Origin: Ottelia alismoides
Taxonomy: Eukaryota; Streptophyta; Magnoliopsida; Alismatales; Hydrocharitaceae
NCBI GenBank assembly: GCA_037367405.1
Contig: JAZKJV010002621.1
Span: 248,001-312,000 of the forward strand
Reading direction: 5' to 3'
Length of the DNA stretch: 64,000 nt
Numbering within the stretch: the first letter of the stretch is position 1; each line of letters begins with the position of its first letter. Positions 32,511 to 43,616 of the stretch are shown here, piece after piece. A program made the position numbers and the translations under genes. A model generated the notes under the pieces. It did no database searches. It saw nothing but the letters and a program-made list of their open reading frames with translations, and had not been told where the DNA came from.

Positions 32511-33491
32511 CGGAGAGCGCTATGATATTTTCCCTTGTTTTTGTTTACCTATCTTCTTATTTTATTCTCATTATTAATTAATATAAGAACCGGGGATAAT
32601 AATTGGTGTTGTGGTCCACCCATTTGGGCCGATATTTTTTTTATCAAATGACATCGGCAACAGGTATTATTCTAGATTTCTGGACCGATTTAATACTAGT
32701 AATACAGTTTGTCAAGGCCACCTTGGAAATTCTTCTTGTGTATTTAATACCCCGTTCGTTGGTTGACAGGTTCTCGCAATCGCTTTATTTACTCACCGTA
32801 TGATTTCTCGGTGATTTCCGTGCACTGATAAGGGTGGCATTGCAAAATTCCCAGAGTTGCTGCTTCACGGATATGCCCCGGCATCACGAGAACATCAAGT
32901 CAGCAGCGGGGTAGGGAAAACGGAAGGAAAATTTCACTTATGTCCCTTTAAAGTTTATCCCGCGATTTCGCATGTGTAGATTGCGGACAGCCAGGCTGCC
33001 GAGGATTCCTCCCCCCACCATTGCCTATTCTGTTGTTCGTCGTCGTCATCTTTGAAAGAACGTAAATTAACAAGACCCCCTTTATATCTAGGGAATTTTA
33101 TACTGTTACCTCTAAAAATCTTGTCAAGTTAGACCTCAGCCTCTTTACTATTCGTAATTACACCGCAACCTTTATAATCTTACTTTCATTTACACATATG
33201 CCCTTCTCCATGGTTTGTGGTGTAGGATGGTGGTGTAATTACAAATATGACCATCGTGGTGCAATCCTGCGGAATTCCCTTGTATTCAAGTCCACCATGT
33301 CCATATTTAGTTTAGCCTTATTAGTTTTTTTCCCCAAACTAGCAAATTCATTAAAATCTGTACTCTCTTCCAACATTAACTAGTTCCTTCGACTCTACAT
33401 CAATTCTTTGGATTTGCTAAACTTGTGTTCTTTCGAGATTTTATCATTCCAGTTATATCCCTATTGCTTTTCAATAACACGTGTGCTTATG
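32511..33491. other. Region upstream of the NAC gene
   Basis: About 1 kb without a supported gene. It would contain the distal promoter of the NAC gene. The segment 33085-33260 has phrases such as GTTACCTCTAAAAATC and GTAATTACACC that look like an old Mutator-type terminal repeat, but I find no partner. Confidence 0.35.
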
Positions 33492-33539
33492 TATTCTTAC
33501 AAAATTCATAGTACTGCTTTCATGAATTTTGTAAGAATA
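33492..33539. repeat. Perfect 18-bp inverted repeat with 12-nt loop
   Basis: TATTCTTACAAAATTCAT and its exact reverse complement ATGAATTTTGTAAGAATA enclose 12 bases. It may be the core of a small fold-back element; no target duplication is evident. Confidence 0.85.
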
Positions 33540-34231
33540 GAGAGAAAGTATTACCGCAAAAATGATACCGTAAATGTAATTTGAGAATTTCGGAAGGGAC
33601 ACAAGTGAAAAAATCTTAATTCTTTTGTTTACAAGAAGAACAGTATTAAATGCAAAACTCTTGCATTCCAAAATTAAGTAAATGCTCCATTAACAAACAT
33701 GTTTTTGAACGCAGCTCTCAATCTTTTACTAGAAAATATCCATTCTCAAATTTACTATCTGCAATGTAAAAGTCATTGGTGTCCACAAATATAATCGTCA
33801 CCAAATATATTACGGTAATTTTCGCCATAAGCGATGTTGACATTACTTTTTAGTTTAATTTTTCCCATCCTATCTATGACATATATAGATGTATTTTTAT
33901 TCGTTGTACAAATATAATAATAACTTTATACTATAAAACATAAATCTATGATTATAAGTACGTTATTTATTTTCGATAATATTATATATAATTTTTCAGG
34001 CGGTAAACCAAAGTCCATTCATCAAAACAAGCACAAATACAGGAGACAGTGAAAGGTATAAAAATATACGACAAAACTATGACTTGGCAAAACAAGAAGA
34101 CCAAGCTGATCCAACCTATAATAGCAGAAACAAACAATGGATGATTACCAAGAACGTGCATTGGCAAGTCAGCATGATAGAGCTGCCAATAACGAAAACA
34201 AATTGAAGAGAAAAGAAGTTAAAATCATATT
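33540..34231. other. Unassigned AT-rich sequence
   Basis: No gene, no clear repeat. ORFs on the minus strand at 33982-34167 lack recognisable features. Confidence 0.4.
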
Positions 34232-34373
34232 TGCTAATTCTTTAGCAATCAGAGCTGCCAGTTCCTCCAACATCATAAATTTATAAGAGAAAATCTTTTG
34301 GCTGCTAATTCTTTAGCAATCAGAGCTGCCAGTTCCTCCAACATCATAAATTTATAAGAGAAAATCTTTTGGC
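34232..34373. repeat. Perfect 71-bp tandem duplication
   Basis: 34232-34302 and 34303-34373 are identical, starting TGCTAATTCTTTAGCAATC and ending AAATCTTTTGGC. The absence of any mismatch in an otherwise degraded AT-rich region indicates a recent duplication. Confidence 0.95.
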
Positions 34374-35100
34374 ACATATATCTTTCTAATAATTTCAAGT
34401 TGTAAAGAAACTGACAATAAAACAATTCTTTTTTCTATTGAGAGGGAGTAAAGAGTAATTCTTCCAAGACTAAAGATAAATAAATAAAAGAAGATATCGA
34501 ATAACAAATTAATTAAAATAAAAGTTGCAAATCTAAAAGAGAAATACAATATTCATGAAAATCCCTATGCCGCAAAAGACGATATGCATAAAATACAAAA
34601 ATTTGAGTCATTTTATAGGTATAAAATATATGAGTTCGAGGATTTTATATTTTCTCTTATCTTTCTCTTGCTACTATTGAATTTATATATTTTTATAATA
34701 TTTTTTAGGATTTTTTAGAATAAATTAAAAATAAATATAAAATAAAAAAGTTTTTATATTCAACTAAGTCAATATATACAAGCATTTTTTGTTCCTTTTC
34801 ATTAGTATTTTTATCATTTTAGCTTCTAATTTCTTTTTGCTTAAATCCATGTTGAAAAGATCTGTCTGTTTTCTGCTAAATGTCAGCTACGAAATGCAAC
34901 CCTCGTCATTTACTAGGGCTTGAGATCGGATATGGCTGAGTTTCTCAGAATGACATGTGCTTGTTACTCAAAAGGATATAGAGACTAGAAGGAAATAATA
35001 TTTCCATAAGGTTTTCATTGAGAAAGGAAATGAAGATACCATTTTGGAATATGTAGCTAGTAGTGAAATTTAACATAATCATGCAAGCTATAAATGAATA
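34374..35100. other. Unassigned AT-rich sequence
   Basis: No gene seen. The last part (from about 34880) may belong to the leader side of the following LINE remnant. Confidence 0.35.
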
Positions 35101-36215
35101 CAAAAGATGGAAGTAGAGGAGGATTTGAAGGTTATAAAATACAGGAAAGGTGCAGGATCATATGACATTCCTATATAAGTATGGAGAGTTCTAGGAATGC
35201 GTGACTTACTTGGCTCACAAATTTATTCAATTTTATTTGGCAGCGTCAGAAAACAGTAAAAGAATGGATTAGAAGCATCATGGTGTCTTTTTACAACAAT
35301 AAAGAAGATATTAAAAAAATCAAGTTCTAGAGATAACGAACTGATGAGCCATACTATGAAAATTTGGGAACGTGTGATTGAAAGAAGGTTGCTTCACGTT
35401 TCCAAAGAAATAGAAAATCAATTTAGGTTCATGCTAAGCCGCTCAACTATTGAAGCTATCCACCTGTTAAGAACAATAGATATTTATATATCAAAAAGAA
35501 AGAACCTCCATATGATTTTTATTGATTTGGAGAAGTCTTATGATTCACTTCCATGAGAGATCCTGTAGAGAATTTTGGAGGAGAGGCATGTACATGTCCT
35601 ATATGTTAACCTTATAAAGAATATGTACAATGGGGGTTCATCTTGTATAAGGATCTAGTTGGGAAGACTGGCTAGCTATTTTAACTTCATCACTAGTCTG
35701 CATCATAGTTCAACTTTGAGTCCATTCCTTTTTACGTTGATTATGGATGAGTTGACTAGTCACATTCAAGATGAGATACATTGGTCTAGGTTGTTCGTCA
35801 TCCACGATATTGCATTGATTGGTAAGACTAGAGATGGAGTAAATGAGTCTAGACAAGCCTTAAAAAGTAAAGGATTTCATATAAGTATGATTAAGACTGA
35901 ATACGTGGAGTGCACATGTGATGGAAGTAGTGGAAACAGATCAAGGTGAAAATTAGATAACATAACATTCAGAAAAAAGATTTTTTTAAGATACTTGAGA
36001 TCTATTTTGCAGCATGATGGGGAAATCGATGGAGATGTTACTTATAGAGTAAATACATGTTGGCGAAAATGGAGGGGAGTCTCTATTGTTTTATGTGATA
36101 AGAAAATTCCTTCGAAAATCAAAGGAAAGTATCACAAAGCAACTATGAGACTAGATATGCTCTATGAATTTGAATATTGGCCTCTGAACCTTAGACATGT
36201 GCAGAGAACGACAGT
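35101..36215 (+). pseudogene. RTE-type LINE reverse transcriptase, degenerate
   Basis: Remains of an RTE-clade non-LTR retrotransposon on the plus strand. Seen in order: RKGAGSYDIP-like (35140-35170), LMSHTMKIWERVIERRL with ENQFRFMLSRSTIEAIHLLR and LHMIFIDLEKSYDSLP (35340-35555), then after a frameshift LHHSSTLSPFLFTLIMDELT and a decayed FADD site read as FVIHDIALIG (35690-35825), KGFHISMIKTEYVEC (35868-35915), and DGEIDGDVTYRV...CDKKIPSKIKGK (36010-36130). The catalytic Asp-Asp pair is lost, and stops break the frame. It ends where an LTR fragment begins. Confidence 0.8.
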
Positions 36216-36219
36216 ACAT

Positions 36220-38200
36220 GAGGAATCTCCATTTCATCACCTTTATTATTTCATTTTAGCCTTTAAACCCTAGTTAAATGCATGTAAATAATTTTATTTT
36301 GTATAAAATAACATCTATTATTTACTCTGTAAACATTGTATAAAGTACTGTATTTAAAGCTAAAATAAAAGAATAAAGAAAATAAAATAAAATGAAATGA
36401 AATACCATAGGATATTGAATGGCCCTAACCCCCGAGACCTAGGCATCATGATGATTGGGTCGATAAGGAATAAAAAAGAGGAGATAACTGCCAATAAATG
36501 AAAGAAACCATAATATACAATTCTTCAATAAGTCCAATTTGGAATCTATTTTATTCTTTATTATTTACATATCAAATTAATAAACTTTGTACATGAAAGT
36601 TGTATATAAAAATACATAAAAAAATACAAAATTTATTTCATACAAAAATGATGCAAGTGCTTCTAAACTTAGAATAAGAATCCAAAACTCAAACTTCACA
36701 GATATGTATCTTCTCCATGAACTCAAAATTCATCAAAATCATCTTTAATTGTATCTAACTTTTAATAAGATATTTGATGAAGGTGGTTTCATTTAATTTG
36801 GAGTTAAGATGCAAAAGTTAGGTTTTGGACCCCTATTATATATTATACCTAAATAAAATAATCATTTTATTTATTCTTTATATTTTTCATGATATTATAT
36901 TTTGTAATCATGTAAATATTATTCATAATATATGTACATAATTAGAATAAAACATAACATTAAAAATACAACAAAATAAGTAAGTGTACCAAAATACGTA
37001 GATGAAATATACAAACATGCACATTTATAATAAGTATACATATTTATTTATTTACGTGTACAAATAACTTCAGAAAAATACAATAAATATATATTTATAT
37101 ATTTGAATAAGTTATAAATATATAAATTATGTATATAAAATAATAAAATAAAAAATAAAAACATAATGCATACTTTATAGATAATTATACCTATAATTAC
37201 ACTTGGAAAAAGTATCCTATAATAAATTAACTTGTAAAAATAAATAAAAATAATAATAAAATACTACATAAAATAATAAATATTTTTATGTTTTGAAAAA
37301 AATAATAAAATAATTTTCTATTTTAAATTTAATTAATAAGGCTTTTCAACTTATTTTGTCTTTTTGTGATCTGACGAACCAATGGGCGTACACCCTCGGT
37401 TGAGTCGCCGGTCTGTCAGACCACATTTGACCCTTCTTCCTCAATTTTATCTTCTTGATTCTTTCACTTTTTTGACTCGATTCCTCTATGACTTCTGAAC
37501 CTCGATCATCGATCCTTCACGTGCATATGTTGCATCGATCAGAGGAGCTCTGAATCGAGCGTTCTGCATGAGTCAACCTCGCCCTATATATAATATCTCC
37601 TTCATTATCCATTCGCATTTGATCCTCTTCCACCCCTATAAACCCTAACCCTAAGATCAATTGAGGTTACTGGTGATAGCAGGACGTCACTCTAGGGTTG
37701 AACGTGCGATTTGGGTGTGGATTGGAGCGATCCAAGCCTTTGCATGAGCCTCTCCATCGCGTGCTCCAACTCCCGCTCCTCTCGTCCAGTGAGCCCCATT
37801 TCTTTCTCTTTTTCTATTCATAGCTCAGCCAATAGTGTAGCCTTGCATTTCTTTTGTTTAATTCTAATGAGATTTGAATAAAAAAATCATTCGCTGAAGA
37901 TTTAGCTCCGGCCCTTCATTCCGTTGTATCCAATAGTTCTCTGACCTCTGTGATGCCTCCATCATCTATCCCTTCGTTTCTTCTCTATCCCAAGCACAAC
38001 CATCCACCTCAGTCTCGCTCAGATCGAGGAGTTGCCCTCCTCCTCTGCCACTTCTCTAGAGGGAACCACCCGACCTCATCTCCGCCCATTTGCAACTCGA
38101 ATAGACCCCCAAAACCCTCATTTTTGTGTACCTTAGCTACCTGTGTAGGGTCTGGAGATCCAATGCCTCTCGAAAGGCGATTTTGAGCAGAACGAATGAT
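36220..38200 (+). repeat. LTR fragment of the E3 family, plus strand (truncated)
   Basis: It begins TGAGGAATCTCCATTTCATC, close to the LTR start of E3 read on its own strand. The block CCCCCGAGACCTAGGCATC (36430-36448) and the following GTCGATAAGGAATAAA match E3 at 17820-17875. An AT-rich U3 extends to 37340, then a GC-rich part to about 38200. The U5 side is missing. AAACCCTAACCCTAAG near 37640 and short CCATC/TCCGCC-rich frames are part of the LTR, not genes. Confidence 0.65.
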
Positions 38201-38760
38201 ACCTGGAGCTTAATTCTTCACCAAGCAGCCAAGGCCCCACCGATGGATCCCGACTACTTCTGAAGCTTTCAGTAATTGTGAACCATCTTGAGGACACTCG
38301 AGCATCTCAACAACAAGAAGAAGGGCCTGGATCTTCAGCCTAATGTCCTCTTCCTCCATGCCAAATTGGTCCTCAACGTTCCTGCTGTCACCAGGAAGCT
38401 TCACAACACAAGCTTTGGGGGATTTCGAGGGGTTAAGGAAGATCAAATTCAAAATGTGGTCGGTGACTTTGTTTTATACAGGGGAGACTTTTCTTGGGAC
38501 AAACGCTTGTCTCAGTGATCCATGGATTGATGGAAGACAAGGGCATGACAGGATGATGATCGAGGAGGAAAAGTCAAGAAGGAATCATTCTAAAAAATGA
38601 ATGGTTCCATATGGAGAAATCGAGGAAGATGGGAGGATTGCGGTATGACATGCCTAAGCTGAAGGATATGGTGAAATCCTTAAGCGCATCATGGAAGCGT
38701 GAGGATTGCATCGTGTGCAATCGAGAGCGACTAGTCACACTAGTTGCTCGATGCAACATA
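38201..38760. other. Unassigned segment between LTR fragments
   Basis: About 0.55 kb of mixed composition with short overlapping frames on both strands (such as 38288-38518 plus and 38210-38452 minus). None has a domain I recognise. It could be a degraded gene fragment or element interior. Confidence 0.35.
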
Positions 38761-38764
38761 AATT

Positions 38765-39601
38765 AATTTTTTTCATGCGATGAAATCACATGATCCAAGA
38801 ACACTTCTCGGATCATTTCATCTAAACGACAAACAAGTATTAGGGTTACTTCTTGAAGTGTGGTTGCGATCTAGTCTCTAAACGAAGAGACCTCATGTCT
38901 CAAGTACGATCGGACGGAGGATATGCTTGCGAGCGTGTTGATGAAATGCGTGCTCCTCGCAATCCATGTTGATGATCCAAGAGGCGAATCTCCTGATCTC
39001 AACACACGAGGTCCGACATATTCTTCACGAGCGAGACACACCGAAGGAGATGGAGATGCACGAGCAAATAATTCGGCATCATAACTACGACGTTGCGGCG
39101 ATGGAGACTCTCTCTAGGGCATCCATGGTGGACGGCAATATGAGAGAGAGGGCATGTAGAGAGAAAGAGAGAGTGAGAGAGCCTTGTGTTTCTCATTAGC
39201 ATATGAAGAGCAAGGGGTGCCCTTCTATTTATAATATTTTGGGATCTATGGATCTCAATCCATGGGCAACACAAATCCAGTGGCTCACATTGATTTGTGT
39301 TTCTTTCAATGGCTAAGATTTTATTTGTAAAAATCAACAATAATTAATTTAATTTAGATTAAATATATATTGATAAATCAATATAAATTAATCCTAAAAT
39401 TAAATCAATCTCAAATGGAGATCAAGAAGTAGAAATTACATCAATCCAAGATTATAGGGGGACGGCCACCCTTTCCTTATAGGAGTTGGTGGTCGTCCAC
39501 CATATCTCATGGATGTGTAATCTCATGCAATCTCATGAGATTGCATTACTCCTTGAAAATCTCCAAGATTTACAACAACACTTGTTGTAAATTATTCAAC
39601 A
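38765..39601 (-). repeat. Probable Ty1/copia-type LTR, minus strand
   Basis: On the minus strand it would begin TGTTGAATAATTTACAAC at 39601. It has a convincing TATAAATA at 39233-39226 followed by GAAGGGCACCCCTTGC and a CTCTCTC-rich leader (39140-39190), as in copia LTR promoters. The far boundary is uncertain, and no tRNA-Met primer-binding site was found next to it. ORFs here are not convincing. Confidence 0.4.
39226..39233 (-). promoter_or_regulatory. TATA box of the probable copia LTR
   Basis: TATAAATA on the minus strand, followed by a pyrimidine-rich leader with CTCTCTCTCTAC. Confidence 0.5.
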
Positions 39602-41280
39602 AAAATAATTCATAATTATTTTGTGAATATTGCAATCTTGCCATTGGAAAATTGTGAATGACATTCACAACCAAAAATAAAATGTAAATTACATTTTCAA
39701 TTAATTGTCTAATGTGAATCCAATTCTCATCAACATTTACTTAACAAATGTAAGTTACAAATAACTCTCTCTTATATATTATAAATCACATTTATAATAT
39801 ATATGATCAATATGGATATTGCTATCCACATTAATCATATCCATAATAATTAAATCACATTTAATCATCTTGGATCCCTATTCTCATGTGCCCAAATAAT
39901 TTGAATTACATTCACGTTATTTACATCTTTGGTAATTAAATCACATTTATTTATCTAAGATAACTCTCCTTATAATATGAATCAAATTCATATAGTTCAT
40001 GATAATTAAATCACATTTAATTATCCAAGATAACTCTCTTTATAATATGAATCAAATTCATATTATTCATGATAATTAAATCACATTTAATTATCCATTT
40101 TCGCAATGATCAGATACTTATATCAACAATGAAATTATCGTGAGCTCTTTTAAGGATAATGTGCTTTTTCCGCGAATACTTGGAGATAAGTATAAGGCGA
40201 TTGTATTATTCCATGTATAGTGACTTGGATATTGAGATCACATCTCAAATACAGATCTTGCATACCTCCCATAGATGCTTGATTAAATCAAGACCGCAGA
40301 TCTAATCTTCTCATTGCATCTGAATCACATTCAGATCAATGTCCAACATTTGGACCAAGATCATATCACTTCTCTACTGAGAGGAGTCTCTAAAATCCAG
40401 ACCCGTTTCATCACTCCCTAGGAATGGAAGCGTCATGGTTATACAACCGTTTATGATCACATCATCCTCAGGTATTCCTAATACCTGAACATCCTGCATA
40501 CTGGAAGACCCAGAATAAACCAAAAGTATAAGATCATTTTTACAGTGTCTACTTCAGGGTTTTACCATTAAGTTTCTCATTTGATCATTGGGAGTCGGTA
40601 TCGATCGTATACTTTCCAAAAACATATATCATACCTAGGTGGTGATCATATACTTTCCAAAAGCATATATCAAACCTTACAAATTCAGTCAAGCTTCCAA
40701 AGCGAGATGACCTCCTGCGGAATTTGATTCTTCCCAATATCTCATGAGTGAGCTCATGTCTTACAGTTCAACAATGAACATGTATGATCCCTTTGAGAGA
40801 TCGTATTACTCATATGCCCTTATATGCATACCAGCACACCGGTGTATAGATCTTGATTAGGTCATCACCTATTGGTCTGCCAAATGTACATACTCAGACA
40901 TATAGTAACACATCTGTCTCTGGTCAAAGGATGCATGCCTATATTGTGACAGCATACGACAAAGGACTTTGGTTATCTCGATCTCATTAAGTCAACTCTT
41001 TGACCTAACTTATCTAACACCTTCGAATCTCTATTCCTATGCAGAGGACCTACATCAAGAGGTTGGTTAGATGTCAACCTTTAGAGAAAGGATTGCCATC
41101 TCCTTCTCAGGCTGGAGATCCTCTCTTAATAATCATTTGACGGTGCTTGATGAGTCCTCAATCTAATTACTCTTTCGATTTCCATCCAAACACCGACCTC
41201 TATGATTCAATAATTGAGTCAATAGATGTATGATCATTAAGATGGCAATGGTACATAACCATAATTGTACTAGGGCCACG
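39602..41280. other. AT-rich non-coding stretch, possibly copia 3' interior
   Basis: No ORF. Frequent ATTAAATCACATTTAATTA-type phrases, two copies of a CATACTTTCCAAAA(A/G)CATATATCA motif (near 40610 and 40655) and a 70-bp tandem pair (39957-40096). If the preceding LTR is copia-type, this minus-strand-upstream region would be the untranslated part between RNase H and the 3' LTR. That is inference. Confidence 0.35.
39957..40096. repeat. 70-bp tandem duplication
   Basis: Two units (39957-40026 and 40027-40096) starting AAGATAACTCTC and ending CATTTAATTATCC, differing at about three positions. A diverged third half-unit precedes them near 39930-39956. Confidence 0.85.
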
Positions 41281-41425
41281 TCATTCGTAAAAACACAAGT
41301 CAGAAAATAACTTTAAAAATAAATCAAAATAAAATAGTAAATGACTACTTAATTTTAGGTTAAAACATGAAAAAGTTATTATTTTATGTAGTATTTTATT
41401 ATGATTTTTATTTATTTTGGGGAGG
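41281..41425 (-). repeat. LTR fragment left of E2
   Basis: TTATTTTATGTAGTATTTTATTATG (41369-41393 region) matches the U3 of E3 at 17003-17027, and the minus strand also contains TTTTTCATGTTTTAA as in E1/E2 U3. It was joined to 59032 before E2 inserted, but the order of parts does not fit one intact LTR, so a rearrangement or a second LTR is likely. Confidence 0.45.
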
Positions 41426-41430
41426 GGGCG
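41426..41430. repeat. Target site duplication of E2, left copy (GGGCG)
   Basis: GGGCG precedes the first base of the E2 5' LTR and recurs directly after its 3' LTR (59027-59031). Confidence 0.9.
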
Positions 41431-42422
41431 TGATGAATACTCATTCATCACTCTTTATTCTTATATTTTAGCTACAAAAACCTTTGCAAATGCATGTATA
41501 TATTTGTAAATACAAATAATTACCAATAGCATGCATGGTGTAAAAAGTTATAATTAGCATGTTTTTGTGCAAAAATAAAAGAATAAAGATTAAAAAGAAA
41601 AAGAGGAAATATTTAGAATAAATATTGAGCAACCTAATCCCAAGGGAGGGCTCAGCATGGGCCTGGCCGCATAAAAACCAAAGTAGAGAGAGATAGGGGC
41701 TCATGTGTGTAAATATACCTGTAAATACAATAAATATATTTTCCTCTAAAAATAGAATAAAAGTAGCTTGTACATATTTGTAAATATTTATAAATACAAA
41801 ATCAAAACAAAAATTAAAAAAAATTAAAAAAATTAAAAAGAAAAATAAAAACATTCACATGTAGATATTCACCTTGTACATAGACACCTTATCTATATTT
41901 ATTTCACCTTATAAATAAATAAATTAAAATCCTTAAAAATGTGTATATATTCTATCTTTTATGATGTAAGTAAATAAAATAAAAAACCATTAAAACAAAA
42001 ACAAAATAAAAAGAATAAAATTAAAAACCAAAAATAACATTGTACATATGCCATGTATATAAAGGTACATATCTATTTATTTAACCATTGCATATAAATA
42101 ATAAAAATAAAATAAAAATACCTTTTATTCCTAATTTTATGCTATAAATAAATAAAATATAAAATAGGGATAAAAATGTACAAAAATAACTAATTAAAAA
42201 TCAAAAATCAAAAATCAATATTGTATATATACCTATATATAGCTCTATTATGTAAATACCCTATTTTTATTTCAAAAAAATAATTAAAAATCACAAAAAA
42301 TCGAAAAAATTAAAACAAATATTTTTCATGTTTTAAGTTTTCTTTAATTCAGCCATTTCCTATTTTATTTCTAATTTCCAAATCATTTTGACATGGCTGA
42401 TCCTCACTGGTCCACGGGGGAT

Positions 42423-42440
42423 GTTGACCCCCCGGTCAAC
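42423..42440 (+). promoter_or_regulatory. Inverted W-box pair in E2 5' LTR
   Basis: GTTGACC and GGTCAAC separated by four C, 219 bp upstream of TATAAAT. It is equivalent to the E1 and E3 sites, although the spacer differs. Confidence 0.55.
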
Positions 42441-42641
42441 TCCCCCCTGTAGACCACTTCCCACGGGTCGTGACGCCCGACCCAATTTCTCACCATTTTA
42501 GCGTCATGACCCGATCACCTCACACCCAAACCCAGGGTCCTACTCGTTCGTGCCAGATCCGACACCCTCGTCGGGATGCCCGCCTCGGGGTCCGCGCTCT
42601 GAGCTGCCCTACCCGATCGACTTTAGTCGGACCCCTGGCTG

Positions 42642-42648
42642 TATAAAT
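42642..42648 (+). promoter_or_regulatory. TATA box of the E2 5' LTR
   Basis: TATAAAT in GGCTGTATAAATGCCGAGC, at the border between the AT-rich U3 and the GC-rich transcribed part. RNA would begin about 30 bp downstream. Confidence 0.65.
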
Positions 42649-43610
42649 GCCGAGCTCCGCCTCCATTTTCCCGATCTTTGGCTCCCCACCTTGCCATCCC
42701 AGGACCTCCATAGCCATCCTTGAGGTGACAGCTCGCCGTTGGCCGTGTCGCAGAGAGGAGAGGGTGCCCGGACCTTAGATTCGGCGTCTTCGCGCCGCCG
42801 TGCTCCGCCTGAAGGTAGAGCTCGAGCCTCGGGCCTCGACGACCCGCGAGGCGACGACCCAGAGCTCCCAGAGCTCACGCCCAGTCGACTCATCCGCCCA
42901 GGTAGCCTTAGTTCTCTTCCCTTTTCTTTGATTTTGCATTTCGCCCAATTCGCCCCTTTTCCGTTCTGCTTCGATTCCGTCCATCCTAGTCGCATATCCG
43001 ATCATCGGAGCATCCCATCACGACCGCCTTCTTCCCGCGCACGTTCTCCGCCCATTCACTCAATCCATCTCGCACAGGAGCTGGGGTTTCGAGCTCCTCC
43101 GCCGTCGCATCGTCGGAGCTCGAACACCCCGCCGCACCGACCACCGTCACCTCCGCTTACAGGGTCGAGGCAACTTGCCCTCGACCCGCGAGTCTGTTGC
43201 GCACCTTTGCAGGTTCCCAGGAGCTCATCTGAGGGCTCCAACTCGTAGCAGCAGCAGCTCGACCTCCACCGACATCGCCGGAGCTCCCCAGAGCTCCTCG
43301 CTGTCATCGGAGGGTGGCATTCGACGCGGAAGGCCTCCACGCATCATCTCCGACCATCTGTGGCCTTCGAGGAGGACTCCAGTGCCTGCACGAGCCCGAC
43401 GAAGTTCGCCGGAGCCCAGTTCATCGAGGACCCTCCCCTGCCGTCCGATTCACCTCCAGCTCCAGTTCGCATCTCCGCCATCCATTTGAGGAGCAGTCCT
43501 GATCGTCCGATCATCTGGGAGGCTCGATCGTGACCGTCGATCGTCGAGGGTTAGCCCCAACGCATCTGAGCCGATAGATCTCCACGTGGCTCGCATCCGA
43601 CGGTCGACTT

Positions 43611-43616
43611 AATAAA
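43611..43616 (+). terminator. Polyadenylation signal in the E2 5' LTR
   Basis: AATAAA in a CTTAATAAAGGGTAATTTACCC context at the end of the GC-rich stretch. The GGGTAA/TTACCC beside it forms a small hairpin. The copy in the 3' LTR is at the equivalent position near 57610. Confidence 0.5.

Noticed and set aside
41281..41430. Treating the fragment left of E2 as the direct continuation of the E4 LTR
   Set aside because: The E2 duplication shows they were adjacent, but the order of AT-rich and GC-rich blocks does not fit one LTR, so I left the relation open.
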